Below, piece after piece: positions 12,301 to 24,966 of a DNA stretch of 64,000 bases. This DNA comes from Onchocerca volvulus (taxonomy: Eukaryota > Nematoda > Chromadorea > Rhabditida > Onchocercidae). The first letter of the stretch is position 1, and the number at the start of each line of letters is the position of its first letter. The stretch lies in contig HG738139.1 of NCBI GenBank assembly GCA_000499405.2, positions 10,502,616 through 10,566,615 of the forward strand. Reading direction: 5' to 3'. Below the pieces are notes generated by a model, which worked only from the letters and a program-made list of their open reading frames with translations, had not been told where the DNA came from and did not search any database. Made by a program: the position numbers and the translations under genes.

Positions 12301-13711
12301 TAAAATCGACAACTTAAGTCGGAAATAAGAGGATAAGATATCTAATTGCTTTTGTGCGGAAATTTCGACAGCTATTTACTAACATTAAGAAATATAGTTG
12401 TCGGAATGAATGATTGGAGTTAAATTGTTAAATTTATCAGAAGTGTGATTAAAATTTTTTCGTATGATCTAATTAATCTGGCAGTAGCTAATTAGAATGT
12501 TTAAGTAAGCAGCAAACTGTAAGATGAAATTTATCAAAAACAAAAAGTCTTCAGTATCATTACTTATGGATAGGGATAGCAAAAAATTTGCGTGTCCTTC
12601 AAAACTTCCAAATTTTTCTCATACTTATAATTCATGAAAGCAATCCTGTAATTATAAGTTTTCCTTTTCAGAAAACGGAAAGATATTAGGAATATATTAA
12701 GAAAATCTTACACCATCATCTGCAATAAATACGTTTTAGGTCTTGTGCAATATATGCAGAAAGATTACAAAGCGGCATTGGAAAGCCATCAGAAAGCTGA
12801 ATCACTAGAGGTATATATGTTTTTATATTGTATATATGTATTTTTTTAAAAAAATGTCCTTTCCTAGAAAGCAAATAATTAGCCTGGTTCACATAAATTT
12901 TTTTTATTTTTATTTTCATAAAATTACCGTTGGATGAAATCGTTGTGTATTTACTGGTTAAATTTTTGAAGAGGAGAGGATGTGAGATTCATTGCTATTA
13001 TCTTTTCGAATTTACAAAAGCATTTAAATACTTTGAAATGGGTGCAATAGCCATCAAAGAATAGCACAAAATTAACATTCTCTTTTGTGATTGTTATGTG
13101 GGAAGATGAAATGCCTTTTTTGTTTTTCCTTTTTCATTTTATCTACAGAAATCATCGTAATATAAATTAATTGAAATAATAAACGAATTAATTAAATTCC
13201 AAACATCGGCATTATTCTCAGCCTGGTTTCTCAAACGAGAACACATTATCTCTTGGAAAGGCAGAACTTGCATTAGGACGAAAAAAGGATGCATGCGAAA
13301 GTTTCAAGAAAGCAAAAATCCTTTCTCCACGCTACAGAAATGAATATAAGGTTTTTCTTTCATATCTTCAAAGTATTGACGGAATGAAAAAGCAGGAATG
13401 GCTTGATTTGTAGATGGATAATACTTAAACTGTATAATTCTTTGGAAATGTTCGCTCGGAAAAATTATCAGGATACAAGTTGTGTTGTGAATTGGATAAA
13501 GCACAGAAGAAAGGACATGATAAATTCTTTCAGAGAAAAAAATCCTTTCTGTGATGACAGTATTAAACATTTTCCTATTTTCAATGACTAGTAATGTCAG
13601 ATTTTTAATTTATTATAATACCTTCAGGCTGGAGTGCAGGCTCGCGAATTCTTATTGAAAAAGTGCAAAATGCGTATGGAGGATATTCCAGATTCGGCTT
13701 CTCCATACTGA
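9374..13711 (+). CDS. RMD/RMDN (FAM82) family TPR-like protein, copy A
   Basis: Nine exons join in phase: 9374-9415, 9745-9842, 10354-10461, 10780-10891, 10987-11057, 11295-11419, 12740-12810, 13222-13350 and 13628-13711, giving 279 aa. RMD proteins are microtubule-associated or mitochondrial-membrane TPR proteins (worm RMD-1, human RMDN1-3). Family hallmarks seen are ILWRYGRVLLE, AHKWYGITLVKL, HLEKAVELDPKDVRSWQYLG, and a last TPR around SLGKAELALGRKKDACESF. The N-terminus MFRRTSEIFRRTVQ is basic and is followed by a hydrophobic patch CFGGAMFAAAAVAL, so mitochondrial or membrane targeting is plausible. One oddity is that the acceptor before TAC GGA ATA (exon 6) reads TTTTTCG rather than TTTTCAG. 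The nearest in-frame AG, at 11278-11279, would replace the conserved W with a short CIGLFR insertion. Family assignment is firm; exon 6 start is uncertain. Confidence 0.85.
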
Positions 13712-14148
13712 TCTTTATTTCGAAACATCCATTTATTTTTTTTTTTACAGTCATATTAGAATTTAAGAAGGGTTTCAAATTTTTTAAACGAAGGCTATTT
13801 TTGCTTTTCTTTGTGAATAGCAATTATTAGTAAAAAAAAGCGAATGAGTAAGACTGCTTAATGTATCCTTCGATTTTAAATGTTTGTATTATTGGTATAA
13901 AATTTTATTTTTTATTTTTGCTATTCTTTTCACTCGTATTGATTGTCAGCAAGTAACTGATCAACAAGTAACTGAAATCCCCTTCTTTTTTAATTTCAAC
14001 TTGAATAATTAAATTCGCAATATCATATGAGGTTTTATGTTTTTTTGACTTAAATTTTGTTTTTGGCACGAAATGGAAATTTATTTCTATAGATATTATC
14101 AAAAAATATCTCTATCATTGGCAGCGCAGTAAAAATTTATTTCTCTAA

Positions 14149-17100
14149 ATGTTATCATCAGTCGATTTATTGTCAGTTATTACTGATGTTAAGTTAGTAG
14201 ATCCTTTTGAATTTTGCATTCAGATGGTGACAAAATTATGGAAATATCCATTAATCAAGACATGTATTGCTGGTTCAGTAGGATACTTGACAGTTGGTAT
14301 GGTGGATTCAATTGATTCGAGCCCTATTTTAGATGATGATGAGAAATGGTATTCTTCTTTGGTTAAATCTTTTAATACTTCCTATTGCTACGATTATTAG
14401 CTGTTTACTATTTTTTAAAATTTTTTCATACTTAGGAGGAAATATCGGTCGGATTTCTATGAATTTTATTTCAAATTTGCGGACATTATCGGTAAACGTC
14501 ACTACATCGAAGAGCAATATCGACAAAACATTCCCAATGGATCCTATCTAAGGTAGAAATTCAGCAGCCAAAATTTGTTTTGAAATGTCTGCTCTATAAT
14601 TGGAACTATAAGATTATGAATCATTACGAATAAAAAAAAAGTTCCGTTTTGGTCGCCTATAGAAATGTCATATTAGAACTTGTTGTAGCATTATTCGTCA
14701 ATATTGTTCTCATCATGATGAACTTTGTTCGAAGGAGTTAAATTTGTTATACAAATGAATGCTTTAAAATTTTTTCTGTTGAATTTCAATATTTTTGCTC
14801 ATTCATTTTCAGATGTGCGATTGATTCATTGGAGAAGGCTCATCAAATTATCAGATTTGATAGTGATGATAGATTGCGAAGGAAGGTTTTGCGCAAAGTA
14901 TTTTTTTATTCCCATGTTTCTCAAAATCTTATTCTAAAGTGCTGAAATAAAATATTCAAAATCAAGCAGATTTATATTTATTGGATTTATATTTCTTTGT
15001 GAAATATTATGCATTTTTGGATATGACAGTGCAAATTGCATTGGTAATAAATAGCGGTGTTAACAGCGTTTTAGATTTGATTGAATTGCGGAGGTATCAA
15101 CAACTCCAAAAATAGTTTTATAAATTTGAAATGGTTTTTATTCAGTTGCAAAAATCTATAATAATTTATATCTTTATATTCAAATGTCTGAAAATGTTAT
15201 AAATTAAGGCTCATCGCTATGTAATCAAAGCATCTACAATTGAAGAAGATGAAGATTTGCGAGATGAAACCCATAAATGGTAACAATTTTTGAGTTTTTC
15301 TTTTCTATTATTAAAGTAGATGTCATATATTGGTATGTCATGAAGATATTATCGATTCTGGTAAATCCTATTAGTCTGCAATCTTTCGAATTTGAATTTA
15401 TAAACTATCTAGAATTTTAGGTATGGTCTTATTATGTTGAAAAGATCCAAATATGGAAACAAAGAAAAGCGGTTACTAAAAGCAATCAGTGAACTTGAAA
15501 AAGCATTGGTTATTGATATTACAGACCCCCAAGTCTGGTATTATTTAGGTAACTTATGTACATTGATTTTATAATTCCTTTATTTGAAAAACTAACGGAC
15601 AAATCTTTCTGAAATCATAAATCTTTTTGTCATCATATTATCAATTTTCATTAGATGAAGACTGGATATTTTGTTACAGTAAATCATAATTAATATTTCA
15701 GCATTCTTTGTTGAACGTATCAGAATATCAGACATTTGTTTCATAGTTAAGGTATTAGGTAGAATAAGTTTTCAGTAGATGAACTGCTATTGAAAACACA
15801 TTTAGTTAGTGAAGCACAATCAAACACATTTAAATGATAAACAGTTCGTTAAATTGATTTACAACAGGATTTTTCAATCAAAAAAATTATGAAATTTATT
15901 TCATTAATGAAGATTTTATTTAATGTATTAAACTTATATAATAATCTTATTCGTGCAGTTACGGCAAATTACTACAAATTTTATTTATTTTGGTTCTATT
16001 TTCCATAAAATTTGTAAAATGTTGGTTCAATATTTTCGAACATTATATTATTTGGATCGTATTGAATTTGAATTTATAATTAGCTTTTGCAGTATATTCT
16101 TTCAAACTACAATTTTTAGGTATTGCAAAGTATGAGCTTGGTGAGTACCAACAAGCTGTTGATTGTCATCTACGAGTGATGAAACTGCAAGTTAGTTAAA
16201 TTCTTATATTTTGCAGTTTTTTTTTTTTTCTATATTGCAAAAAAATAGTTGACAAACCATTAAAGCAAAAATTCCAATTCGCCGACAAAACTTCCATATT
16301 TTGAATACTTTTTTCAAGATCGAAAAATTCTTGGAGTCAAGTTTAAGAAATTATCTCGTAGAGAATACTGAATATCATATATTCAAAGCTTCACTGCTGC
16401 AAGCACCTTGAATATACACCCGGATTGAAGTCATATCATAGCAGAGTAGCATTTAAAATTCAGATTTTATCATTCTTTATTATATTTATGGATATTTCAG
16501 TGATGAGTTAAATGCAGCTTATAAATCTGTTTCAGCAGAATTGCAAGATTATTTTTGAAACTATCGAAGATACAATATTTATTGTTCTGGATAGAATTGC
16601 TCTTTATATTCAGTGTAAAGTTTTTCACAATTTAAAAAGAGAATAATTTGCAGCAAAGTGAATGTCCTCAAAACCAATATCATCTTGCATTAGCCCAAAA
16701 ACAACTGAATACTTCAAAGTCTCGATTGGATGCATGTAATGCTTTTAAGCAAGTTTTAACAAAACATTGTGATTCGATCGTTGATACTGTGGTAAATCTT
16801 AAAGTTATTATTTATTTTTTTGTCAAGCAACGTAGTTCTTCGACATTTTTTTTTCTTATTTGCATCTTTTATTCAAATCTGTTGACATATTTCATTGTTT
16901 TGATTTTCTAAATCTAGTATAGTGCATCTTATTTGAGAAAATGATTATCTGATTGCACATACTTTTTTAATTTCTATAGTTCAGCAGCGAATTATTTAGT
17001 TTAGTATATAATTTGATCAATTTAAGCAATTTTAATAGGTTGTTTTTGTTTCGATTTTTATAGATTTAAGAGATCTTTCACACTGTAAAATTCGAATTGA

Positions 17101-17289
17101 TTTGTGATTATTAATTTTTTTTTTTTGCGGTTATTATTATTATTATTATTTTTTTTTTTTTTGGATTATTCTTTTTTGCAGTTACATAGTTCACTACTAT
17201 TTTACGCAAGATTTTCATACAAATAAAAAAATTTTCAGATACGGCGCGCAGCAGTTAAAGAATTCCGTGAATGTGAAAAATATTTATGA
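14149..17289 (+). CDS. RMD/RMDN (FAM82) family TPR-like protein, copy B
   Basis: Eight exons join in phase: 14149-14348, 14436-14552, 14813-14885, 15209-15279, 15421-15548, 16120-16190, 16654-16791 and 17239-17289, giving 282 aa. It starts 438 bp after copy A in the same direction. Shared landmarks are THKWYGLIMLK, ELEKALVIDITDPQVWYYLG and YELGEYQQAVDCHLRVMKLQ. The introns splitting the W codon (TG|G) of HKWY, splitting the G codon after YYL, and following KLQ sit exactly where copy A has them. The N-terminus differs: about 60 residues with a hydrophobic stretch CIAGSVGYLTVGMV. The LWR motif of copy A is not conserved (SYLRCAIDSLEKAH instead). It is probably an old tandem duplicate now on its own path; a shared operon is possible given the spacing. 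Confidence 0.83.
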
Positions 17290-18401
17290 TACAATTTCTT
17301 TCCTGCAGAGTTTGGATAAGACAATAAACTGCAGTAGCGATAAATTTTACTCATAAAATCATGCAATAAACAATTTTTCCCACTATACATTTAAACACTG
17401 CGTAATAATTTATGTTATTTGAAAAAAAACGTTTGAATGCATTTGATCTGGTGAAGGATACAAACATATTTCTAAATTTAGAACTTTCTTAAAATTATCT
17501 TTGATGGTTTAAAATTTTTCTTAATTTCTATTAACGGAATGATTGCGTTCTAGAAAGTAAATTTCCTGAATATATTTCATAACTTCATAGGATTGATTTA
17601 AATAATGTGTTTTCACTATTCTAAATTCGTTTTAGATCGTAAAAGATGATGGCGGATAAAGCAAAATAATGCAGTAATTGTCAGGTAACAAAGAATGGGA
17701 AGAATAGCTTTATATTATTGGTTCTGTCATCAAATTTCCTTTTATTGTTGAATCTTTTAATTTATATTTACAATCCTCAATTCATTGCATTTTCACTGCA
17801 TTTTTTTCTTTTTCATTTCAGCTGATAATATTTCGTTCTCATTGTTGTTGAACTTATCATTTGTATAGCACTCAATTATTTCTTTCTCTTCTTATTATCC
17901 GTTTCTGAACATGTTTTACCAACAAAACAAAGTTTTAATCAAATATCCAGGATTAAATGTTTAAAATAAAGTTAGCATTTCAAATTTGGAAAATTAAAGA
18001 TTAAAAAAAAAATTGTTCTCATGTTGACATATTCTCTTATTGTCGGGAAAAATGGCCGAAAGATCAATCGGATGTACAGAATCAGCAGATCCTGAATGAA
18101 AAAGATCCAAATTTGGAACAGAACTGCCTGAAATTTCTTGGTCAACATACATTATAAAATAATAAGTAATGTCTCGGATGATGAAAATATGTTAAGAACC
18201 GGTAAAATATGTAAATGTACAGAAATGCAGAACTAAATGTTGAATAACAAAAGTTTCCGCTTTTTATTAAATTATATTATTTAATAAATTTTATTTACCG
18301 CAAATTCAAATGCTATATTAATTGGAGAGGAATGTTGGATTAATCATTGTTTAATTAGAGGTAGTTATTGCACGGTCAATGATTTGGATAAAATTTATAC
18401 G
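17290..18401. other. Intergenic, no gene recognised
   Basis: AT-rich DNA between RMD copy B and the secreted-protein gene. The only curiosity is a 15-codon open frame starting with ATGGCCGAAAG near 18053, with no domain and no linked exons. Polyadenylation and promoter elements must lie here but cannot be pinpointed. Confidence 0.45.
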
Positions 18402-19534
18402 ATGGCTACTGCTATTATTCTAAAATATTTAGCATTCCTTATCATTACTATACCATGGTGTAATAGTTTTATCGACATACGCCATCGTTTTGAATTACGT
18501 GAAATACCAATTGATTTGAAGAAACAAATCTTGACTGAGTGTAATTCAACATTTATCAAGTTTTTCCAAAGATATGTGGTTAGATCTTCCATCAATAATA
18601 AAAAAATTAATATAAAGTTTTGCCTTTTATAATAGCGAATAACTATCTTGCATCATCTTAAATTACCCTAAAAAATAATAAATTTAAAAAGTTAAAGTCA
18701 ACTGATTGTTAAATTTCCATCAGTGTTTGCCTTTTTCTAAAAATTCCTATTAATTCTAATTTTAATTAATTTTGTGATTACTTCAATTTATCTATCATTT
18801 CTCATAATTTTGATGGATAACCTAGGTACATTGAGTTGTATTTATGTCGGTAAACATCGAAATATATCAATGTATTTTTCATTGATAACAATTCAGTAAG
18901 ACATTTATTTAAGAGGAAATGATAATGAATTGCTCTGATTAATTTTTAATCGTCATGACTTATACAGAATACATCAAAACGAACAACACGAAGAGCACTA
19001 ACAACGACTAAAAGGGAAACAATGATAAGAAATGCAACCACAGTACCACACGTATCACACGTGGAAGAAACGTCACCACCAAATGATCAACAATGTCCAA
19101 TGGCAGTAAATAATTGCATCTTTGCAAAAACATCACCATTTATGGAGCATTGTGATATCAAATGTTTAAGAAACGGCGGAAAATCATCGAATGATTTACA
19201 TTGTTGGAATGACAATTGCTTCACACGTGCGACACGTATTTGTGAAGACAAATTCTGGCGTACGACAAGATTAAAATACAGGAAGAAGAAAAAGAAACGG
19301 ATGTATTGCATTCCAGAAATTAAGCATTGCTATAAATTAGCATGTTTAAAATGCCTTGGACGAGAATGTAATATGAATTGTTACGGTGGTGGTATACAGT
19401 ATACGCGTCTTACTAAGCCACGCTGGAAAGGTTATGATGAATACAAGAAATATTTTCCGGAAGTTGACGAAATTCTTCATAAATTCGTTTTGATTCCCGA
19501 GAAGACCGTTGTCATTGAGGATTATAATCAATGA
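18402..19534 (+). CDS. Secreted cysteine-rich protein, nematode-type, function unknown
   Basis: Two exons, 18402-18578 and 18968-19534, join in phase 0 to give 247 aa. The ATG at 18402 is chosen because it begins a good signal peptide (MATAIILKYLAFLIITIPWC); no in-frame ATG lies just upstream. The mature part begins with about 40 residues of ordinary composition. Next comes a Thr/Arg-rich stretch with basic pairs (RTTRRALTTTKRE), which could be a proprotein cleavage region. The C-terminal 150 residues hold 13 cysteines, a lysine cluster YRKKKKKRM and a short GGG turn. No known domain was recognised. Basic pairs plus many cysteines fit a processed secreted factor or a cuticle/pharyngeal protein, but this is inference. 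The gene is free-standing, with AT-rich flanks. Confidence 0.72.
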
Positions 19535-20089
19535 AATTGACAATAATTTAGATAATTATACTCACATACATGAATATATGTGAATCGATAAATACATCAC
19601 TCGATAATTAATTTGAATACAATTCTTCTAATTTTATTGCATTAAATTCTGAAGTACTAATGTCAGTCTAATAGAAAATAATATTAATTCTGATGTAATA
19701 TTATAATAAGATAGGTGTTAATTTATCTGTATAAATATTTTCAAAGAAAGAAAAGCATCACAAGATGACACTGATAGAATCATATTGATCACTTTTGATC
19801 GATTTGATTATATCAATGATCATTTTGTGATTTTTCTCTTTTTGAGCATACTTATGGAGATAAATTAAACATATTTTATTATCATGTCAGTGACATAATT
19901 ATTGATAAATAATATTTATCGACTAGAATTGTAAATTGGTATCACATTTTTCTTCATAAAACTTTAAACATTCATCCTGAATTCAACAGATTCATGAAGC
20001 AAAAAGGTGGAATTAGGAAAGAAATGATAAAAAATATCTTTTCCAAAAAAGAAAATGCAATAAAAAAATTATTTCAAAGAAGAAAATTG

Positions 20090-20134
<45 letters not shown>

Positions 20135-20759
20135 ATTCCATTAATTCAATGAAGATGAAAAGAAAAAGTTTTTTCTAAAAGAAAAGACAAAAGAAAAGCA
20201 AAGATGACATTCAACATAAATAAATAAATAAAGCAATACACTTCACATGTGCAAGCAGTGTTTTTTATTAATCTATTTAAGATTTTAGGTTTTATACTCA
20301 GATGAATGATTTTCAGTGATATGATTGATAGAAGAAAATTATCTTAATGAGGACGTGAAAAAGAATTCTTTTTCCAAATATGTTCACCTTAAATAGAGTA
20401 AAATTAATGCGCAAAAAAGCAAAGGAAAAAAAAGAATGAAAACAACACTTACATCACCTGAGGGTGAAAAATAAGAGACATCACCATTTGATTTAAGTCA
20501 AAATGAAAGAAAAAAATTGTACAAAATAAACAAAATTAAATTTATCATGCATCCAACCATTCATTTATTCATTGTATTCTCTTTTATTTTCTCATAAAAG
20601 AAAAAATTTTCATTATTCTGAAAAATAATGAATAAAGAAAAATAAAGTGAGCAAAAAATCAATAATTGCTGTGTTTTAGCATTGAATTATAATTTATTGA
20701 TTGTTTTCTACTAGAAAACAAACCAATTAACAAATGATTGATAAATTCTGAACTGATAA
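19535..20759. other. Convergent intergenic region
   Basis: This separates the 3' ends of the plus-strand secreted-protein gene and the minus-strand Gln-rich gene. It is A-rich, with many GAAAA words on the plus strand, and contains the poly(A) run listed separately. No coding frame was seen. Confidence 0.5.
20090..20133. repeat. Poly(A) run, about 44 bases
   Basis: This is an uninterrupted A tract in an A-rich intergenic segment between two convergent gene ends. It is one of several long homopolymers in the window (compare 3856-3906). No associated retroelement body could be recognised. Confidence 0.85.
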
Positions 20760-23700
20760 TCATATGGCATTATTTCTGACATATGATAAACTTTCAATTT
20801 TTGCATTCAGATTAGCTAAACGTTCCTTCAATTCTTGCGTCGTTGCTTCATCTTCAGCGAGTATCTGGAGCAAATAACTTTTAACTCTCGATAATTAATG
20901 AGAGAATTATATAAAATGTGAAAAGAGACATATAGTGAAGAGAATCAAAATTTGAATTAAAAAAATCGAAAAATTTGGTAGAATAAAAATGCATGAAACG
21001 GAGAAATAATCCAATTATTAATTGGAAAAATAAATAAATTCGGCATTGAATTTTTTTCAATTCCTTGTCAATTTTAATAAATGAAACCATTAAAAAAAAA
21101 AAAAAAAGTGATACTGATAATACGGATAATACAAGATATAATGCGGTAATGATGAGATTATACGGTAATATCGAGATATGACGATGCCAAAACATGACAT
21201 AGGTATAAGACCGAATAAAATACGGTAATTATCGAGATATGATATGGGTAATATCAAGGGTGTGGTACTTTTTTCGTGATTATATTTATTTAAAATTTGA
21301 GAAAGTGATATGAAAAGAAACTTACCCGATGAAGCTCATTTCTAGATTGCATCACCATATCACCATTTCTATTATTATCCATAAGATGATTAGTTTCAGT
21401 GAAATTTAAAGCATGATTTAGCAATAATGATGTCAGAATGTCGTTTTCCGGAATACCGGATTCTGTCTGTTGATTGCATAAAGCTGATCTTAGTGTAGTT
21501 ATTGACGTTAATATCAAAGATGCTAAATAATCGCTATTAAATGGTACTGAACTATTATCATTTCGACCAGAAATATAATGTGAATTCACAGATCCCATAA
21601 TTCCTGCCGTATTTTCAATAGCTCCAACTGTTGAGTCTGGAATTTAAATTTAATTTCAAATCCTAACTTATCATTGATTGTGATATCATGTGTGAAGAAA
21701 ACAGATGCCTTTTTTAAATTTAATGGTAAATATTAATTATAATTAAATAATTATCCATTATTTACTCCTAAATCATATGGTTCAGTTATTTGTGGTAACA
21801 CTGGATATAAATAACTTCAAGATCAACGCAATATTTTATAGGAATGGAAAATTGAATTTATCAATTTTTTTCATAATAAAGCATTAATTCTTCAAATTCC
21901 TCAAGATTTTTCAAAGTTAATTATCCACAAAATTTTTAAGACCATTTATGCAAGAATTCTTATCTATTAAAAGAAAAAATGAAATAAAATAAATCAAAAA
22001 CTTTAAATATGCAAATGAATCTTCAATATTTAGTTTATAATATTATACTAATGTGTGGTTTCTTTTTCTTTTCTGATTCAATGAAAACTTTATATCAAAC
22101 AAACAAACCGAAACCATTGTCATCTACAATTCGTTGTGATTCTGAATTCTCTAGTCCAGAAGCTTCAGATATCGCTATCTCTAATCGTCCCAAATTCTCA
22201 TATTCTGTTGTTGCTGCTTCTAATGTTGTCTTAAAAAAAAAATTATTATGGACAATTAAAGTTTAAAATAAAATTTAAAAAAATAGATTTTTTTAAATTA
22301 ATTAAAATTTACATAGTATGCATCAAATGAAATAATTTAAATCATTATTACACATCTGACTGAAATGAAAAGAACATCAATAAATTACATAAAATTACAT
22401 TTAAATAAATTACATTTGAAAAGAAATCTTCCAGGCATATTTTACGATTAAATGACAAGACAATTTAACACAATTTCTTAAATGCTAATTAATATAAGCG
22501 AAAAATGAAAATTTCTGTTGTACACACAGATAAATACTTACCGATGAAGAATTATTTTCAGCATTTGAAATGAACCTTTCACTTTCCATCTTTTCATCGA
22601 TTTCCTCATCATCATGAATGCCTGCACATGGAAAAATGAAATTTCCAACAGTACATTATTAATTAAATCAAAAAAAAAAAAAAAAATTAAAAATAACAAC
22701 TTTAATTCACTCAGAGAATAAGAGAGAGTAAGAGAGAGAAAGAAAGAAAGAAGGAAATTTTGATCAATTTTGAATGTGAAATATAGTTCTTTTTTGCTTT
22801 ACAGAAGTTTTACTTAGTCCAGATGATCTAAATTTATTTAAAATGATACAGAATCAAAAATAAGCAAACCATCTGTAGACGTTCTTTGAAATTCATCAGT
22901 ACTAAAAATAGTAACTGGTTCATTTAGTATCGGTAAAGTATTAATCCGACTTGACGATGTAACAGTTTCTGGCGGTAATGTTTGAATTTGACTTGTTAGC
23001 GGAAGTTGAGCTAATTGTGCGAATGATTCATGGCGTAATGATCTCGATGATTCTTGGCATGATTGTCCAGATGATCCTTGACCTGACTGTAGAAGTAATT
23101 CTCGGGCCAACTGTGCAGATAATCCTGTGAATGACTCATGATGTACTGGTATAGAAGATTCTTGGCGTGATTGTCCAGATGACCCTTGATCTGATTGTAA
23201 AAATAATTCTCGAGCTAACTGTGTAGATAATTCTTGACGTAATAGTACAGATGATTGTTGATGTAATGGTGTAGATGATTCTTGACGTGATTGTATGGAT
23301 GATTCCCGACGTAACTGAATGAGAGAATCTTGATGCATTGTTTCAGATGATACTTGACAGGACTGCAAAGATGATTCCTGACATGATGACCTATTGTATG
23401 GACATTGCTGAATGATACGCATGAATTGTTGCGGTGGTAAATCGAAAAGTGATATCTGTGGTATTTCAAGCGAACGATGAACCGTTTGTGATGATTGCTG
23501 AGATGGCTGCGATTCTGATGCTGATACCTGTAAAATTCCTACAGGTATTCCCATCGATTGCCAAGGAATAAACTGTCCAAGAGAAGGTTCATGAACTGCT
23601 TGAAGTTGCTGTTGTTGAAGCATCTGCTGATTTGATTGTTGTTGATGTATTTGTGCGAGGTGAGCGAGTAGAGAAGAAGCAATTCCTGAATCCATCCTTC

Positions 23701-24966
23701 TTGATTCTGGTGTCGATTGCTGCGATACTTGAATCATTTGTTGGATTCTTTGCGAAACTGGTTGTTCAGATGAGGTGGAAGGTTGAATAGATTGCATCTG
23801 CTGCATAGCCCGAGATATCTCTAACAGAATTGAAGGCCTTGTTTGATTCGGTTGATGAACTGTTTGAACTGATGATTGTTGAATTGGTGGCACCTGAGAT
23901 CGCTGAGATGACTGCACTGATGCTTGCTGAGTTATCATTTGTTGCGAAGAAGACTGCATTGGCATCTGCTGGACTGATCGTATTACCGGTTGCTGAGGTA
24001 CCTGTAAAAGTGAATGTCCATTCTCGTCCGGACATGACTGTTGAGAAGTCTGCTGAAGAACTTGAACGAGTAATGGTTGTTGAATTGGTTGCTGCAACAA
24101 CGAGAAGACTGGTATTTGCTGAGATATCTGTAGCAATAGTTGTTGAGTTTCTGGAACACGTTGTTGTTGAGATACGTCTAACGATTCTTGTCGTTGTTGC
24201 AAGGGCTGATTCGCTTGTTGAGATAATTCGACGCAAAGATGGCTACTTTGAGGATTCTCCTGTTGAATGATTTGCGGTGATTGTCGAGATGCTTGTGGAA
24301 GCAATGATTCAATTCTTTGCGTATGTGATTGCCGAGAAGAATCCTGAGAGGATAGATTCGAATTTGCTAATAATTGTGAAGATTGTGAGAGCATTTGAGT
24401 ATTGGTATTTCCGAAATTTATCAGATGCAACATTTGCTGCAATGGTACTTGTAGTGACGATTGTTCGGTGTGTGATTCTGGAGACATCCTGCTAGCTTGT
24501 TGCTGCAACTGTTGACTAGTTTGTATGGGTAATTGTAGGACAAATTGATTATTTTCTTCAGGATACCGTTGTTGAGATGCCTGCGCATGTTGTTCAGCTT
24601 GTCGTAGAATCTGTTGTAAATATGGCTGTTGGATGGATGAAGAAAACGGTAGAAGTAGTTCACGAACTCCGTTCATAAGCACAGCATCAATGACTTCTCG
24701 CGACAACTGCATGACCGGGATTCTCTGTGAAAGCACTTCTAATAGTGATAAATCATTCTGTTGACCGGAAAATTCTATCCTTAATTGTTGAGATGATTGA
24801 TGGAATGCTTGTTCCTGTTGATTTTGAGTTGCACGGAATGTTTCTCGAGATCGGCTTGATGATTGTTCAGACATTCCGTAATATCCGGAACGGTATCCGT
24901 AACGGTAATACCGTGATAGTTGCACCGGATTATTGCTAAATTGCTCGAACCGTCTTCCGTTATGAC
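20760..24966 (-). CDS. Glutamine/serine-rich (prion-like) protein with coiled-coil C-terminus
   Basis: Five exons join in phase: 24966-22870, 22621-22542, 22229-22115, 21636-21326 and 20864-20760. The first exon encodes about 700 residues dominated by Gln and Ser, with recurrent SQQ, QQP and RQESS words and a repeated QLAREL(F/L)LQS block. The later exons are ordinary in composition and acidic, ending ELKERLANLNAKIESL, a likely coiled coil. The large exon is open past 22870 to a stop at 22838. The GTTTGC donor at 22869 is inferred because it gives matching phase and continues into a chain that is open all the way. The 5' end is unsure: the first in-frame ATG is at 24874, but sense coding seems to run to an AAAG acceptor at 24967, implying an upstream exon not found. 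The function is unknown. Low-complexity Q/S-rich domains often drive condensate formation or transcriptional assembly; that is family-level inference. Confidence 0.7.
23018..23235 (-). repeat. Internal coding tandem repeat, about 108 bp unit, two copies
   Basis: Within the Gln-rich exon, a segment coding QLARELFLQSDQGSSGQS and about 18 further residues ending HESF is followed by a near copy coding QLARELLLQSGQGSSGQS and ending HESF. The nucleotide copies differ at scattered sites, many changing the residue. Neighbouring ESS-RQE words suggest older rounds of the same expansion. Confidence 0.7.

Noticed and set aside
23830..24270. Open frame of 146 codons on the plus strand, and 24277-24495 beside it
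   Set aside because: These lie antisense to the Gln/Ser-rich exon; the CAA/CAG-rich sense strand lacks stops in the complement, and the peptide has no independent features.
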